NCBI GenBank assembly: GCA_020638335.1
Contig: JACKIT010000009.1
Span: 1 to 49,544, forward strand
Direction: 5' to 3'
Source of the DNA: Rhodospirillales bacterium
GTDB lineage: Bacteria; Pseudomonadota; Alphaproteobacteria; Micavibrionales; Micavibrionaceae
Length of the DNA: 49,544 bases
This document shows positions 7,573 through 15,852 of the stretch, in pieces; within the stretch, counting starts at the first letter, position 1; every line of letters starts with the position of its first letter. Position numbers and translations under genes: made by a program. The notes under the pieces were generated by a model. It was not told the DNA's origin and searched no databases. It worked only from the letters and a program-made list of their open reading frames with translations.

Positions 7573-8607
7573 TTATTCACCAGCAGCAGGCTCGATCGCA
7601 TCGCCGTTGATGTCAAAGACTTCAACTTTGGCGTCTGCACGCCATGATAACATTAACTCGTTCAAAACTTGCGCCTGAATTTGAGATGCCAGAAACGGCT
7701 TGGCTTGTTCAAAGCTTGCCGGCGGGCGCATGCGCTCATCTTCAACCTTGATAATGTGATAGCCGAATTCAGATTTCAGAGGCTCTTTGCTGACCCCTCC
7801 GTCTTTTAAAGCGAAAGCCGCCTCCAAAAATTCCGGAATAACCTGATCCTGGCGAGAAATATAACCAAGACTGCCACCATTGTCTTTCGTCGCATCAATA
7901 GAGTGTTCTTTGGCCAGAGCCGCAAAGTCAGCATCCTCATTAAGCTGTTTCAGAATATCTTTGGCCAGCGCTTCGTCCTTTACGAGGATATGAGCTGTTT
8001 TGATCTCAGGCACTTCAGGAAAGTTCTTCACATATTCGTCATAAACTTCTTTCAGGCGTTCATCCGTCATGGCTTTTTCAACCTGCTTTTGGATGAACAC
8101 GCCGCGCACGATTTGTTCTTTTGCCAGATCCAACTGCTGCTTAACGGCTGGATCATCATCCAATTTTGCTGCTGAAACTTTCTTGCCGATGATTTGCGTG
8201 TTCACGACTTGATCCAACGCCAATGGAAAGAGTTGATCAATCGGCATCTGACGGGTTTGCGGCGGCAAGGTCTGAATAAAATTAAAAACATCCAAACGGC
8301 TGACTTCCTTATCACCGATCTTGGCGACAACCGGATTGCCGGGTTTAATTTCAGGCATCTTTGGCTGTTCGGCTGGCACCTCTTGCGCTGCGGCGGCTGT
8401 CTTTGTCTCGGCTTGCGATGAGGCTTGTTCGCCAGTTGCAGGTTCGGAAGATGCTGTTTGCGTTACTGCGACATCATCATTATAGCCAATTTTACCAGAT
8501 AGAAATGCCACAGCACCAATGGCGATCACAACCAGGACCGCCAAAGCAATTATAGCCGCACTGCCACGTTCATTTTTTCTCACGTTCGAGCTTTTCACTT
8601 TAAGCAT
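7573..8607 (-). CDS. Membrane-anchored parvulin-type peptidyl-prolyl isomerase (SurA/PrsA-like)
   Basis: A 344-residue foldase for exported proteins. A single N-terminal membrane helix (~residues 17-40) is followed by a Thr/Ala/Gln-rich linker, a SurA-N-like helical segment (NPVVAKIGDKEVSRLDVFNFI), and one parvulin domain (~205-300) with KTAHILVKDE, FAALAKEHSID, GGSLGYISR and SEFGYHIIKVED. It would act on the periplasmic side, helping proteins after Sec export. It is divergent from secA, a frequent alphaproteobacterial arrangement that makes sense functionally. There is no lipobox, so it is helix-anchored rather than a lipoprotein. Confidence 0.88.
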   Translation of the reverse strand: MLKVKSSNVRKNERGSAAIIALAVLVVIAIGAVAFLSGKIGYNDDVAVTQTASSEPATGEQASSQAETKTAAAAQEVPAEQPKMPEIKPGNPVVAKIGDKEVSRLDVFNFIQTLPPQTRQMPIDQLFPLALDQVVNTQIIGKKVSAAKLDDDPAVKQQLDLAKEQIVRGVFIQKQVEKAMTDERLKEVYDEYVKNFPEVPEIKTAHILVKDEALAKDILKQLNEDADFAALAKEHSIDATKDNGGSLGYISRQDQVIPEFLEAAFALKDGGVSKEPLKSEFGYHIIKVEDERMRPPASFEQAKPFLASQIQAQVLNELMLSWRADAKVEVFDINGDAIEPAAGE

Positions 8608-8712
8608 TGTTTCGGTTCTCTCTTCTTCCAGAAATGATATTGCTTGAATGAATGGAGACTAACGAAAGGAAAAGCTATTTGCAACTGATTGAACGCAGCT
8701 TTTCAACAATCA

Positions 8713-8741
8713 TTGACGCCGCCCGCCCGGAGCTTTATATC
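8713..8741 (+). promoter_or_regulatory. Predicted sigma-70 promoter for secA
   Basis: TTGACG (8713-8718), a 17-base spacer and TATATC (8736-8741). Transcription would start about 8748, giving a short leader that carries the AAGGAG ribosome site at 8758-8763. Confidence 0.65.
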
Positions 8742-8770
8742 AAAACAACTTACATCTAAGGAGAATGCCG

Positions 8771-11503
8771 TTGTTAGGTCTGGCCACCAAAATTTTTGGC
8801 TCATCGAATGAGCGTGCTTTAAAGGCATATCACAAACAAATTGCGCCAATTAATGCGCTTGAGCCGCGTTATGAAGCGATGAGTGATACTGAGCTGCAAG
8901 CCCAAACCGGCGTCTTTCGCCAGCGGCTTGAAAATGGTGAAAAACTTGAGAGCCTCACCCATGAATCTTTCGCAGTCGTTCGTGAAGCATCCAAGCGTAC
9001 ATTGGGCTTGCGTCCCTATGACGTACAGCTCATCGGTGGACTGGTTTTGAATGATGGGCGCATTGCCGAGATGAAAACCGGTGAAGGGAAAACACTGATG
9101 TCTACCCTGTCCGTTTATCTCAATGCCTTGGGCGGTAAAGGCGTCCACGTTGTTACGGTCAATGATTATCTGGCCAAACGTGATGCCGAATGGATGGGCG
9201 CGATTTATAACTTTTTGGACCTCAGCGTTGGCTGCATCACTCATGATGTTCATCCAGATGAGCGCCGGAGCGCCTACGCATGCGATGTGACATACGGCAC
9301 GAACAACGAATTTGGTTTTGATTATTTGCGTGACAACATGAAATTCAGCCTGAAGCAAATGGTTCAGCGTGATTTCAATTTCGCGATTGTCGATGAGGTT
9401 GATTCGATCCTGATTGACGAAGCACGTACGCCGCTGATTATTTCCGGGCCATCCGAGGCAGCGACTAACCTTTATGTGGCCATTGATAAGCTCATCCCGT
9501 CTTTGCAAAACGAAGATTATGACATGGATGAAAAGCACAAGACGGTTGCGCTAACCGATGAAGGTACAGAGCATATCGAACGCTTGCTGGAGCAGAACGG
9601 TTTGCTTGATGGCGGTAGCATGTATGACATTCAGAATATCTCGCTGGTGCATCATGTGAATCAGGCTTTGCGCGCCCACAAGCTGTTCCTGATCGACAAG
9701 GATTACATCGTCAAGGATGGCCGCGTGATGCTGATTGACGAATTTACGGGACGGATGATGGAAGGGCGCCGCCTGTCCGAAGGGCTGCATCAGGCTATTG
9801 AGGCAAAGGAAAGGGTCGATATTCAGACCGAAAACCAAACGCTGGCTTCAATCACATTCCAGAATTACTTCCGCATGTATCCGAAGCTCTCAGGCATGAC
9901 GGGCACGGCGCTAACCGAAGCGGCGGAATTTGCCGAAATTTATAAACTGGGCGTGGTGTCTATCCCAACGCATTTGCCGGTAACACGAATTGATTATGAC
10001 GACAAAATCTACAAATCTTTGAATGAAAAAGAAGACGCCATCGTCGCGTTGATCAAAGATTGTTATGAGCGTAAGCAGCCGGTTCTGGTCGGGACGGTTT
10101 CGATTGAAAAATCTGAAACGCTTTCCGAGCGCCTCAAGAAAGAGAAAATTAAGCACAATGTTTTAAATGCGCGTTATCACGAACAAGAAGCGCATATTGT
10201 CGCGCAAGCCGGGCGCCCCGGCGCAGTGACGATTGCCACGAATATGGCGGGGCGCGGTACGGATATTAAGCTGGGCGGCAATGAGGAGATGCGCATCGAA
10301 GCCGAGATTGGTGAAGCGGCTGATCCAGTTAAGGATAAAAAGGCGATTGAAAAAATCGTAGATGAGATTAAGGCCGACCGGCAGACTGTGATTGATGCAG
10401 GCGGGCTGTATATCATCGGTACAGAACGCCATGAATCGCGGCGGATTGATAATCAGCTTCGTGGCCGATCTGGTCGTCAGGGCGACCCCGGAGCATCGAT
10501 GTTCTTCCTGTCTGTGGAAGATGATTTGATGCGCATTTTTGCAGGCGATAAACTTGAAGGGCTGCTGGCCAATCGCAAGATCGGCCTGCAGGAAGGTGAA
10601 GCGCTGGAGCATCCCTTGATCTCTAAAATGCTTGAGAGGGCACAGGCCAAAGTCGAGTCCATGCATTTTGAAATTCGTAAAAATCTTTTGAAGTTTGACG
10701 ATGTCATGAACGATCAGCGCAAGGCGATTTACGAGCAGCGCCGCGAAATCATGGAAGATGAAACGATCGAAGATCTGGCCATTGATATGCGTCATCAAAC
10801 AATTGAAGATATTGTTCATGCGACAATCCCGCCGGGCAGCTATGCTGAAAAATGGGATGTGGATACACTGCGCATGGACTGCCAGCGGGTGTTGGGGCTG
10901 GACCTGCCCGTTCAGGATTGGGCGCGCGAAGAAGGTATCGCCGAGGTAGAAATCATGGAACGCGTGATGGATGAATCGGACAAGAAAATGGCAGCTAAAG
11001 TTGCGCATTATGGCGCGCAGATGTGGCGTCAGCTTGAAAAATCCATCGTCCTGCAATTGCTTGATCAACACTGGAAAGAGCATTTGCTTAATCTCGACCA
11101 TGTACGCCAGGGGATAAATTTGCGCGCTTTTGGCCAGAAAGACCCGCTCAATGAATATAAGGCCGAAGCCTTCGCGGCGTTTGAGAAAATGCTCGGTGCG
11201 ATGAACGAGACCATCACGCAAACGCTGTGTCTGGTTGAAATTAATGTTGAAGCGCGTCCTGGCGACCTTATGCAGGGTCAAGAGCAAGAAATGCGTGAAA
11301 CGCGGCAAGACCCGGCGCTTATGGGCACGGGGCAACAAGCCGGTGGAAGCACAGAGGGAAACGTTCGCCCTATAACGCAGAAACGCGCCTTTGATAAAGA
11401 CGATTCAAGCACGTGGGGCAAAGTTCAGCGTAACGCCGCATGCCCTTGCGGTTCAGGTAAGAAATTCAAGCATTGTCACGGACAATTGGCGCGCAAGGCT
11501 TGA
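8771..11503 (+). CDS. secA: Preprotein translocase ATPase SecA
   Basis: Motor ATPase that drives proteins through SecYEG. From TTG 8771 it is 910 residues, the usual full length. DEAD-type motor 1 has Walker A MKTGEGKT near 101-108 and DEVDSIL; motor 2 has TNMAGRGTDIKLGG and QLRGRSGRQGDPG. A helical wing and scaffold follow, and the C-terminal SEC-C zinc motif is CPCGSGKKFKHCHG. I prefer TTG 8771 to ATG 8765: AAGGAG ends 7 bases before the TTG but only 1 base before the ATG, and MLGLATKIFGS matches the normal SecA N-terminus. A methyltransferase gene follows closely. Confidence 0.96.
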   Translation: MLGLATKIFGSSNERALKAYHKQIAPINALEPRYEAMSDTELQAQTGVFRQRLENGEKLESLTHESFAVVREASKRTLGLRPYDVQLIGGLVLNDGRIAEMKTGEGKTLMSTLSVYLNALGGKGVHVVTVNDYLAKRDAEWMGAIYNFLDLSVGCITHDVHPDERRSAYACDVTYGTNNEFGFDYLRDNMKFSLKQMVQRDFNFAIVDEVDSILIDEARTPLIISGPSEAATNLYVAIDKLIPSLQNEDYDMDEKHKTVALTDEGTEHIERLLEQNGLLDGGSMYDIQNISLVHHVNQALRAHKLFLIDKDYIVKDGRVMLIDEFTGRMMEGRRLSEGLHQAIEAKERVDIQTENQTLASITFQNYFRMYPKLSGMTGTALTEAAEFAEIYKLGVVSIPTHLPVTRIDYDDKIYKSLNEKEDAIVALIKDCYERKQPVLVGTVSIEKSETLSERLKKEKIKHNVLNARYHEQEAHIVAQAGRPGAVTIATNMAGRGTDIKLGGNEEMRIEAEIGEAADPVKDKKAIEKIVDEIKADRQTVIDAGGLYIIGTERHESRRIDNQLRGRSGRQGDPGASMFFLSVEDDLMRIFAGDKLEGLLANRKIGLQEGEALEHPLISKMLERAQAKVESMHFEIRKNLLKFDDVMNDQRKAIYEQRREIMEDETIEDLAIDMRHQTIEDIVHATIPPGSYAEKWDVDTLRMDCQRVLGLDLPVQDWAREEGIAEVEIMERVMDESDKKMAAKVAHYGAQMWRQLEKSIVLQLLDQHWKEHLLNLDHVRQGINLRAFGQKDPLNEYKAEAFAAFEKMLGAMNETITQTLCLVEINVEARPGDLMQGQEQEMRETRQDPALMGTGQQAGGSTEGNVRPITQKRAFDKDDSSTWGKVQRNAACPCGSGKKFKHCHGQLARKA

Positions 11504-11532
11504 TAAAAAAACAGACTAAGGTTCACGACGTT

Positions 11533-12477
11533 ATGAATGATAAAACTTCTTCCTCTAAATATTTTGATATTCTTTCTGCAAAAGCTGCATATGCCGAAGG
11601 CAAAAACGTTACACAATTTCTTCGAAAACAAATGAAAACAGAAGAAAATACAGCTGAAATAATAGAGACTGCTTACGACCTTCAAGCTGGAACGTATATA
11701 CAATACGCCAATGAAAATATTGACTTTATTGATAAATATTCTTCTGAAGCCGCAAAAATTATCGAAGAGAATGTGGAGAGCATTGATTCTATCTTAGATA
11801 TTGGAACAGGTGAGCTTACAACCTTAACATCTATTATTGGCCATATGCACTCTCCTCCTGAGCGTATATATGCTTTTGATATAAGCTGGTCACGGATATT
11901 TAAAGGGATAACGTATGCTCACGAACATGCAGGTCCTCTATATAGCAGATTTGTACCTTTTGTAGCAGACATTGCCGAGATTCCTATGCCAGAAAATGCT
12001 GTTAACACTGTAATCTCAAGTCATGCGCTTGAACCAAACGGCGGAAAGTTAGAGATTCTTATGTCTGAACTTTTTAGAGTTGCGCATGATAAACTTATTC
12101 TATTCGAGCCTTGTTATGAGATCAACTCACCTGAAGGCAAAAAGCGTATGGAAGACCTCGGCTATATTAGAGGTATAGATGATACTATAGAAACACTTGG
12201 TGGTACATTAATCGAAAAGATCGAAATGAAGACAATCAGCAACCCTTTGAACCCTACTGTTTGCTTTATTATCAAACCACCGAAATCAAACTACGACAAC
12301 GTTCAAATTACAAACACCTCATTTTCAGCACCAGGAACAAACTTTCCTCTTACGAAAATTGATGATTTTTATTTTTCACAGCACACAGGATTAAGTTTTC
12401 CTGTTATAAAATCTGTTCCTATCCTTAGATCAAACGCAGCAATCCTAACGTCTTCTTTGTCTATAGAAGAGTTATAG
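11533..12477 (+). CDS. SAM-dependent methyltransferase with a degenerate Trm112-like C-terminal tail
   Basis: A 314-residue protein from ATG 11533, with AAGG about 12 bases upstream. Motif I ILDIGTGELTTL, YAFDIS, PFVADIAEIPMPENAVNTVIS and a later HDKLILFEPCYEI define a class I methyltransferase core (~residues 90-215). The last ~55 residues, around FPLTKIDDFYFSQHTGLSFPVIKSVPIL, resemble the Trm112/zinc-ribbon tails that carry CxxC pairs and GLxYPxxxGIPIL. Here no Cys remains in that tail, so metal binding should be lost. The gene is visibly AT-rich compared with secA and the following hydrolase, which suggests horizontal acquisition. It starts 29 bases after the secA stop. Substrate unknown. 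Confidence 0.72.
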   Translation: MNDKTSSSKYFDILSAKAAYAEGKNVTQFLRKQMKTEENTAEIIETAYDLQAGTYIQYANENIDFIDKYSSEAAKIIEENVESIDSILDIGTGELTTLTSIIGHMHSPPERIYAFDISWSRIFKGITYAHEHAGPLYSRFVPFVADIAEIPMPENAVNTVISSHALEPNGGKLEILMSELFRVAHDKLILFEPCYEINSPEGKKRMEDLGYIRGIDDTIETLGGTLIEKIEMKTISNPLNPTVCFIIKPPKSNYDNVQITNTSFSAPGTNFPLTKIDDFYFSQHTGLSFPVIKSVPILRSNAAILTSSLSIEEL

Positions 12478-12489
12478 TACGTATAAAAT

Positions 12490-13377
12490 ATGAACTATCA
12501 GGAAAAATCATTTTTAAGCTTTCATAAAGATGGTGAGGCAGATGGGCAGCATCGGCTTTATTATAACGATTGGGGCGATGAAGACGCCAATCCGGTTGTG
12601 TGCGTGCATGGTCTGACCGGCAACGGGCATGATTTTGATACTCTCGCCGAAGATCTAATCAAGAACGGCCACCGAGTGATTGCAATCGACCTGCCGGGAC
12701 GCGGGCGCAGTGATTTTTTTAGCAATCCCGCGCTCTATAATTACGATCAATATATGAATGACCTACATGAGTTGCTGGCGCATCTGGGCCTGCAAGCACC
12801 GGCATGCGTTGATTGGCTTGGCGTATCGCTGGGCGGATTGCTTGGCATGCGCTTGGCGGCCATGGAAGGCAGCCTGATTAAGCGTCTGATTATCAATGAT
12901 GTCGGGCCGATGGTGCCGAAAGAGGCACTCAATTTCATTCATCAGGTTATTTCGCAATCTTATGTTTTTGATACGGTCGCCGATCTGGAGGCCCGCATGC
13001 GCGCGACGCGCGGTCTGACCTGGGGCCCGGTGACGGATGAGCAATGGGCACATATGGCCAAATATAATGCGCGCGCGACCGATGACGGGCGGATTACCTA
13101 TGCGTATGATCCGCAGATCGCCGTGGTATTTGAACATGCGCCGATTGGTGACGTTGATTTATGGCCGTGCTGGGACAAGATCACCTGCCCGACGATGGTT
13201 TTACAGGGGGCTGATTCCTTGTTGCTGACACCCGAAATTCTTGAAGACATGCGCAAAAGCGGTCCTTCCTTTGATCTCACCGTGTTTGAGGGGTGTGGGC
13301 ATGTGCCGTCCCTGATGGCGGATAATCAGATCGAGATTGTGCGGGAATGGCTTAAAATGGCCCAGAATTATTCTTAA
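12490..13377 (+). CDS. Alpha/beta hydrolase
   Basis: A 295-residue alpha/beta-fold hydrolase. The oxyanion loop is VCVHGLTGNGHDFD (residues ~37-50), followed by AIDLPGRGRSD. The nucleophile elbow is GVSLGG (Ser near 118), the acid is probably Asp in LQGADSLLLT, and the catalytic His is in GCGHVPSLMAD near the end. The family includes esterases, lactonases and C-C hydrolases, so the substrate cannot be named. No clear ribosome site precedes ATG 12490. Its last 26 bases overlap a small convergent gene, and a diverged copy of its 3' end occurs at 13676-13736. Confidence 0.85.
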   Translation: MNYQEKSFLSFHKDGEADGQHRLYYNDWGDEDANPVVCVHGLTGNGHDFDTLAEDLIKNGHRVIAIDLPGRGRSDFFSNPALYNYDQYMNDLHELLAHLGLQAPACVDWLGVSLGGLLGMRLAAMEGSLIKRLIINDVGPMVPKEALNFIHQVISQSYVFDTVADLEARMRATRGLTWGPVTDEQWAHMAKYNARATDDGRITYAYDPQIAVVFEHAPIGDVDLWPCWDKITCPTMVLQGADSLLLTPEILEDMRKSGPSFDLTVFEGCGHVPSLMADNQIEIVREWLKMAQNYS

Positions 13378-13642
13378 ACTGTTGAGCATGAATAGGGATA
13401 ACGTTAGTTTCCCTATATCCATCGGGAACTGAAGATTTCTCGTTAGGCGTCTTCACCCGGGAACAGACCTCTTCCAAATCCCCACCTTCTTCTAAACATT
13501 CTATAATGTCGCCTATTTCAAGCATATCAAACCAATCACGTATCAATGCCGCTTGAACAGTGGCTTTATCCCCGTGCGCATCATGAAAGAACTTCCTAAT
13601 TTTTTCCGGTGTATTGAATTTTTCATGGTCGTTCAGTGCCAA
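13352..13642 (-). CDS. Small hypothetical protein (96 aa)
   Basis: Starts at TTG 13642, with GGAGA about 5 bases upstream, and reads 96 residues with no family I recognise. The core is acidic and helical (FNTPEKIRKFFHDAHGDKATVQAALIRDWFDML, continuing IIECLEEGGDLEEVC) with a polar tail. Its 3' end runs 26 bases into the antisense of the hydrolase gene, which supplies the last few residues and the stop. It is one of three minus-strand small genes wedged between the hydrolase and the oxidoreductase genes. Good ribosome site and protein-like composition favour a real gene. Confidence 0.5.
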   Translation of the reverse strand: MALNDHEKFNTPEKIRKFFHDAHGDKATVQAALIRDWFDMLEIGDIIECLEEGGDLEEVCSRVKTPNEKSSVPDGYRETNVIPIHAQQFKNNSGPF

Positions 13643-13675
13643 AAGTCTCTCCGCGTCATTTGTATTGTTGCTGGT

Positions 13676-13736
13676 GATGCCGCCGCTGATGGCGGATAAT
13701 CAGATCGAGATTATCCGAGCGTGGATTGCTGGGTAA
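13676..13736 (+). pseudogene. Diverged copy of the alpha/beta hydrolase 3' end
   Basis: The plus strand reads MPPLMADNQIEIIRAWIAG then TAA, aligning with VPSLMADNQIEIVREWLKM at the end of the hydrolase ending at 13377. About 26 central bases are identical (around 13686-13712), with divergence on both sides including conservative amino acid changes. Nothing upstream of 13676 continues the hydrolase frame. This is a gene-end fragment, probably from a related allele rather than a fresh duplication. Confidence 0.8.
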
Positions 13737-14028
13737 GCTCTCCAACCGTTATTTTTTCGGCTCTTTTGCACAAAGACCGGTCTATCTCATGATCTATGGC
13801 GACAGGAATGTTATTGGCAGTCTCTCCCAAAGCATTAGAAAGCCACTTGGCAACGTCCACCACATCTTGATCCGTACAGACCGTTCCTGCACCAATATGG
13901 ATGTTTGTAAACAAACCGTCGCGTTGAAATAAACCGTAAGCAGGCCGCTGATGCAAAGCCGTAACATTCTCGGGTGTGACACAACTCAGCGGTGTGAAAT
14001 TATCTCTTAATTTTATTTCCTGGGACAT
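13711..14028 (-). CDS. Small hypothetical protein (105 aa)
   Basis: ATG 14028 with AGGAAA about 11 bases upstream; 105 residues, no recognised family. It contains a Gly-rich segment (FTNIHIGAGTVCTDQDVVDVAKWLSN) and a helix, ends in ELTQQSTLG, and has no membrane segment. Like the gene at 13352-13642, its 3' end runs antisense into a hydrolase tail, in this case the broken copy at 13676-13736, which provides the stop. It lies between that copy and a broken copy of the oxidoreductase 5' end. Function unknown. Confidence 0.5.
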   Translation of the reverse strand: MSQEIKLRDNFTPLSCVTPENVTALHQRPAYGLFQRDGLFTNIHIGAGTVCTDQDVVDVAKWLSNALGETANNIPVAIDHEIDRSLCKRAEKITVGELTQQSTLG

Positions 14029-14141
14029 CAGCTCTATCTTTCCTCATTTATAGAATTTGAACTGCTGACCTACCCTTTTATTCGCATTATGTCAACAAAA
14101 ACCGGCTTGCAGTTGACGGCTCTGAAGATTACAAACGGACC

Positions 14142-14210
14142 ATGACCAAATACACTCCAGACATTGTTATTGTTGGCGCGGGAATGGCTGGAAAACAGGT
14201 GGTGATTTAG
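14142..14210 (+). pseudogene. Truncated copy of the FAD oxidoreductase 5' end
   Basis: ATG 14142 opens MTKYTPDIVIVGAGMAG, almost identical to the first 17 residues of the oxidoreductase at 14695 (MTKYTPDIVIVGAGIAG), then leaves the homology at about 14191 and stops at TAG 14208-14210. Most base differences are synonymous, and one is Ile to Met. The upstream bases of the two copies are unrelated. It encodes only the dinucleotide-binding start and cannot be functional. Confidence 0.85.
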
Positions 14211-14235
14211 CAATATAAAAATTATCTCAGGCTCG

Positions 14236-14583
14236 TCAGGTCTGACTTATGGCTAGCAGCAATTTAATTAAGAGCACTAATGGAGTCGTGATAATTATCA
14301 GTTTAACCTTTTTTGTAAATACAGGTTCTTTTTCTTGCCTCTTAGAGATAACCACTTGATAATTAACGTAAAATGCATACGTCATAATGATTGGCAAAAA
14401 AGGAGCAAAAAGGAATACTGTATAAAAAGCAACCCTCTCTCTTGCCGTAAAGAACCGATGATACTCTAATAATTCCACGCCTCCAGAAAACGTTGCAAGA
14501 AGAACCAATATGGCAAAACACAAATAAGAGATCAGGATTATCTCCGATACTATACCGCATAATTCCAAAATAGATTTATTCAT
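14236..14583 (-). CDS. Small three-helix membrane protein, unknown
   Basis: 115 residues with three hydrophobic segments, at about 10-34 (SEIILISYLCFAILVLLAT), 52-74 (FYTVFLFAPFLPIIMTYAFY) and 92-112 (LIIITTPLVLLIKLLLAI), and a basic loop SKRQEKEPVFTKKVK before the third. AT-rich compared with neighbours. No family recognised and no strong ribosome site before ATG 14583. It is the third minus-strand gene in the patchwork interval, ending 26 bases from the broken oxidoreductase copy. Confidence 0.5.
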   Translation of the reverse strand: MNKSILELCGIVSEIILISYLCFAILVLLATFSGGVELLEYHRFFTARERVAFYTVFLFAPFLPIIMTYAFYVNYQVVISKRQEKEPVFTKKVKLIIITTPLVLLIKLLLAISQT

Positions 14584-14652
14584 TGTTGGGCATTATCTCG
14601 CAAAACTAAGGGTATTAACTTTAGCTACTTCAGCTCCAAAAATAAAGTTCAA

Positions 14653-14680
14653 AGATCCCTCGACTACGCCCGGGATGACC
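14653..14680. repeat. Half of a GTCATCCCG-type palindromic element
   Basis: AGATCCCTCGAC...CGGGATGAC, the reverse complement of the GTCATCCCG...GAGGGATCT arm seen in the element inside the aldo/keto reductase (16479-16558). It lies 15 bases before the oxidoreductase ATG, in the leader. Only one arm is present. Confidence 0.6.
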
Positions 14681-14694
14681 TATAAATAGTGGGT

Positions 14695-15852
14695 ATGACC
14701 AAATATACTCCTGACATTGTTATTGTTGGCGCGGGGATTGCGGGCCTGTGGGCTTTTCATCGCTATAAGGCGCTAGGGTATGACGCGCTGCTTCTTGAAT
14801 CACAAGCCATTGGCTCCGGGCAGACGATCGCCTCTCAGGGCATTGTCCATTCCGGGCTTAAATATGCCTTTGCGGGAAAAATTAACAAGCTGGCCCAGGG
14901 CATCAGCGCGATGCAGGATCTTTGGACAGCGGCGCTGCGCGGTGAAGGCGAGGTGGATTTAAGCGCGGCCAAGACGCTTTCAACGTCGCAATATCTGATG
15001 ATGAACAATAAAGTCATGGGCGAGCTTATCAAGCTGGTGACTTCTCAGGCGCTGGGAAACAATGTGCATGAGGTTGCGCGCAAGGACTGGCCGGAGGAGA
15101 TTGCGACAAGCGGTTTTAAAGGGCGGATAATTTTCATGGACGAGCCGGTGCTGGATATTCCTTCCGTGCTGCGGGCGCTGGCTGAGCCGTATAAGGATTC
15201 GATCCGTAAGATTGATACACCGGATGATCCGTTTGGATTTTTGAAAACGCACAATATTGAACCTAAACAGATTATTTTCACTGGGGCGGCGAGCAATGCA
15301 CAAATCGCGGCCAAGGAAGGCCATGATCATGGGCTACATACACAGGCGCGCCCATTGCTGATGGGGATGCTCAAACCTGCCCCCTACCCTTTATTTGCGC
15401 ATCTGGTTGGGCATACGGATAAACCCGTGGCAAGCATCACGACCCATACAACGCGTGATGGCGAACTGGTGTGGTATCTGGGCGGCGGCGCAGCGGAACG
15501 CAAGAAAGAGGCTAATCCTCAAGAGGTCTATAAGGCTGTGCGCAAGGGCTTTGCTAAATATATCCCTAATGTGGATATTTCAAATGTACGCTGGGCTACG
15601 CTGCCGATTGACCGGATTGAAGGAAAATCCGGCATTGACGGGTGGATACCGGATACGCCGACCATCCACAGCCATGGCAACGTGCATTATTGCTGGCCGA
15701 CCAAACTGACCTTTGCGCCGCTGCTGGCTGAGCGATTGCTGGAAAAAATGGATATTCAGCCTTCGAAGGCGCAAAGCGACTGGTCATTTTTGCCTGATAT
15801 CGATTACGTTGAAACACCTTGGGATGAGGCACAGTGGACAGACGGCGACTAG
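14695..15852 (+). CDS. FAD-dependent oxidoreductase (DAO/GlpD-like)
   Basis: 385 residues with an N-terminal FAD-binding Rossmann motif IVGAGIAG (residues 10-17), LLLES at the end of the second strand, and SGQTIASQGIVHSGLKYAF, the GxxSxxNGGxIHxG-like loop of the D-amino-acid-oxidase/glycerol-3-phosphate-dehydrogenase family. A late DGWIPDTPTIHSHGNVHYCWPTKLTFAP region corresponds to the C-terminal FAD contact. Substrate unknown. I use ATG 14695 because the truncated copy at 14142 is homologous from this same codon; GTG 14689 also lies in frame. The 3' end overlaps the aldo/keto reductase start by 19 bases. Confidence 0.83.
   Translation: MTKYTPDIVIVGAGIAGLWAFHRYKALGYDALLLESQAIGSGQTIASQGIVHSGLKYAFAGKINKLAQGISAMQDLWTAALRGEGEVDLSAAKTLSTSQYLMMNNKVMGELIKLVTSQALGNNVHEVARKDWPEEIATSGFKGRIIFMDEPVLDIPSVLRALAEPYKDSIRKIDTPDDPFGFLKTHNIEPKQIIFTGAASNAQIAAKEGHDHGLHTQARPLLMGMLKPAPYPLFAHLVGHTDKPVASITTHTTRDGELVWYLGGGAAERKKEANPQEVYKAVRKGFAKYIPNVDISNVRWATLPIDRIEGKSGIDGWIPDTPTIHSHGNVHYCWPTKLTFAPLLAERLLEKMDIQPSKAQSDWSFLPDIDYVETPWDEAQWTDGD

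Noticed and set aside
10163..11338. Long open frame antisense to secA (391 codons)
   Set aside because: It has no family resemblance, is Phe/Ile/His-rich as antisense frames are, and lies fully inside secA.
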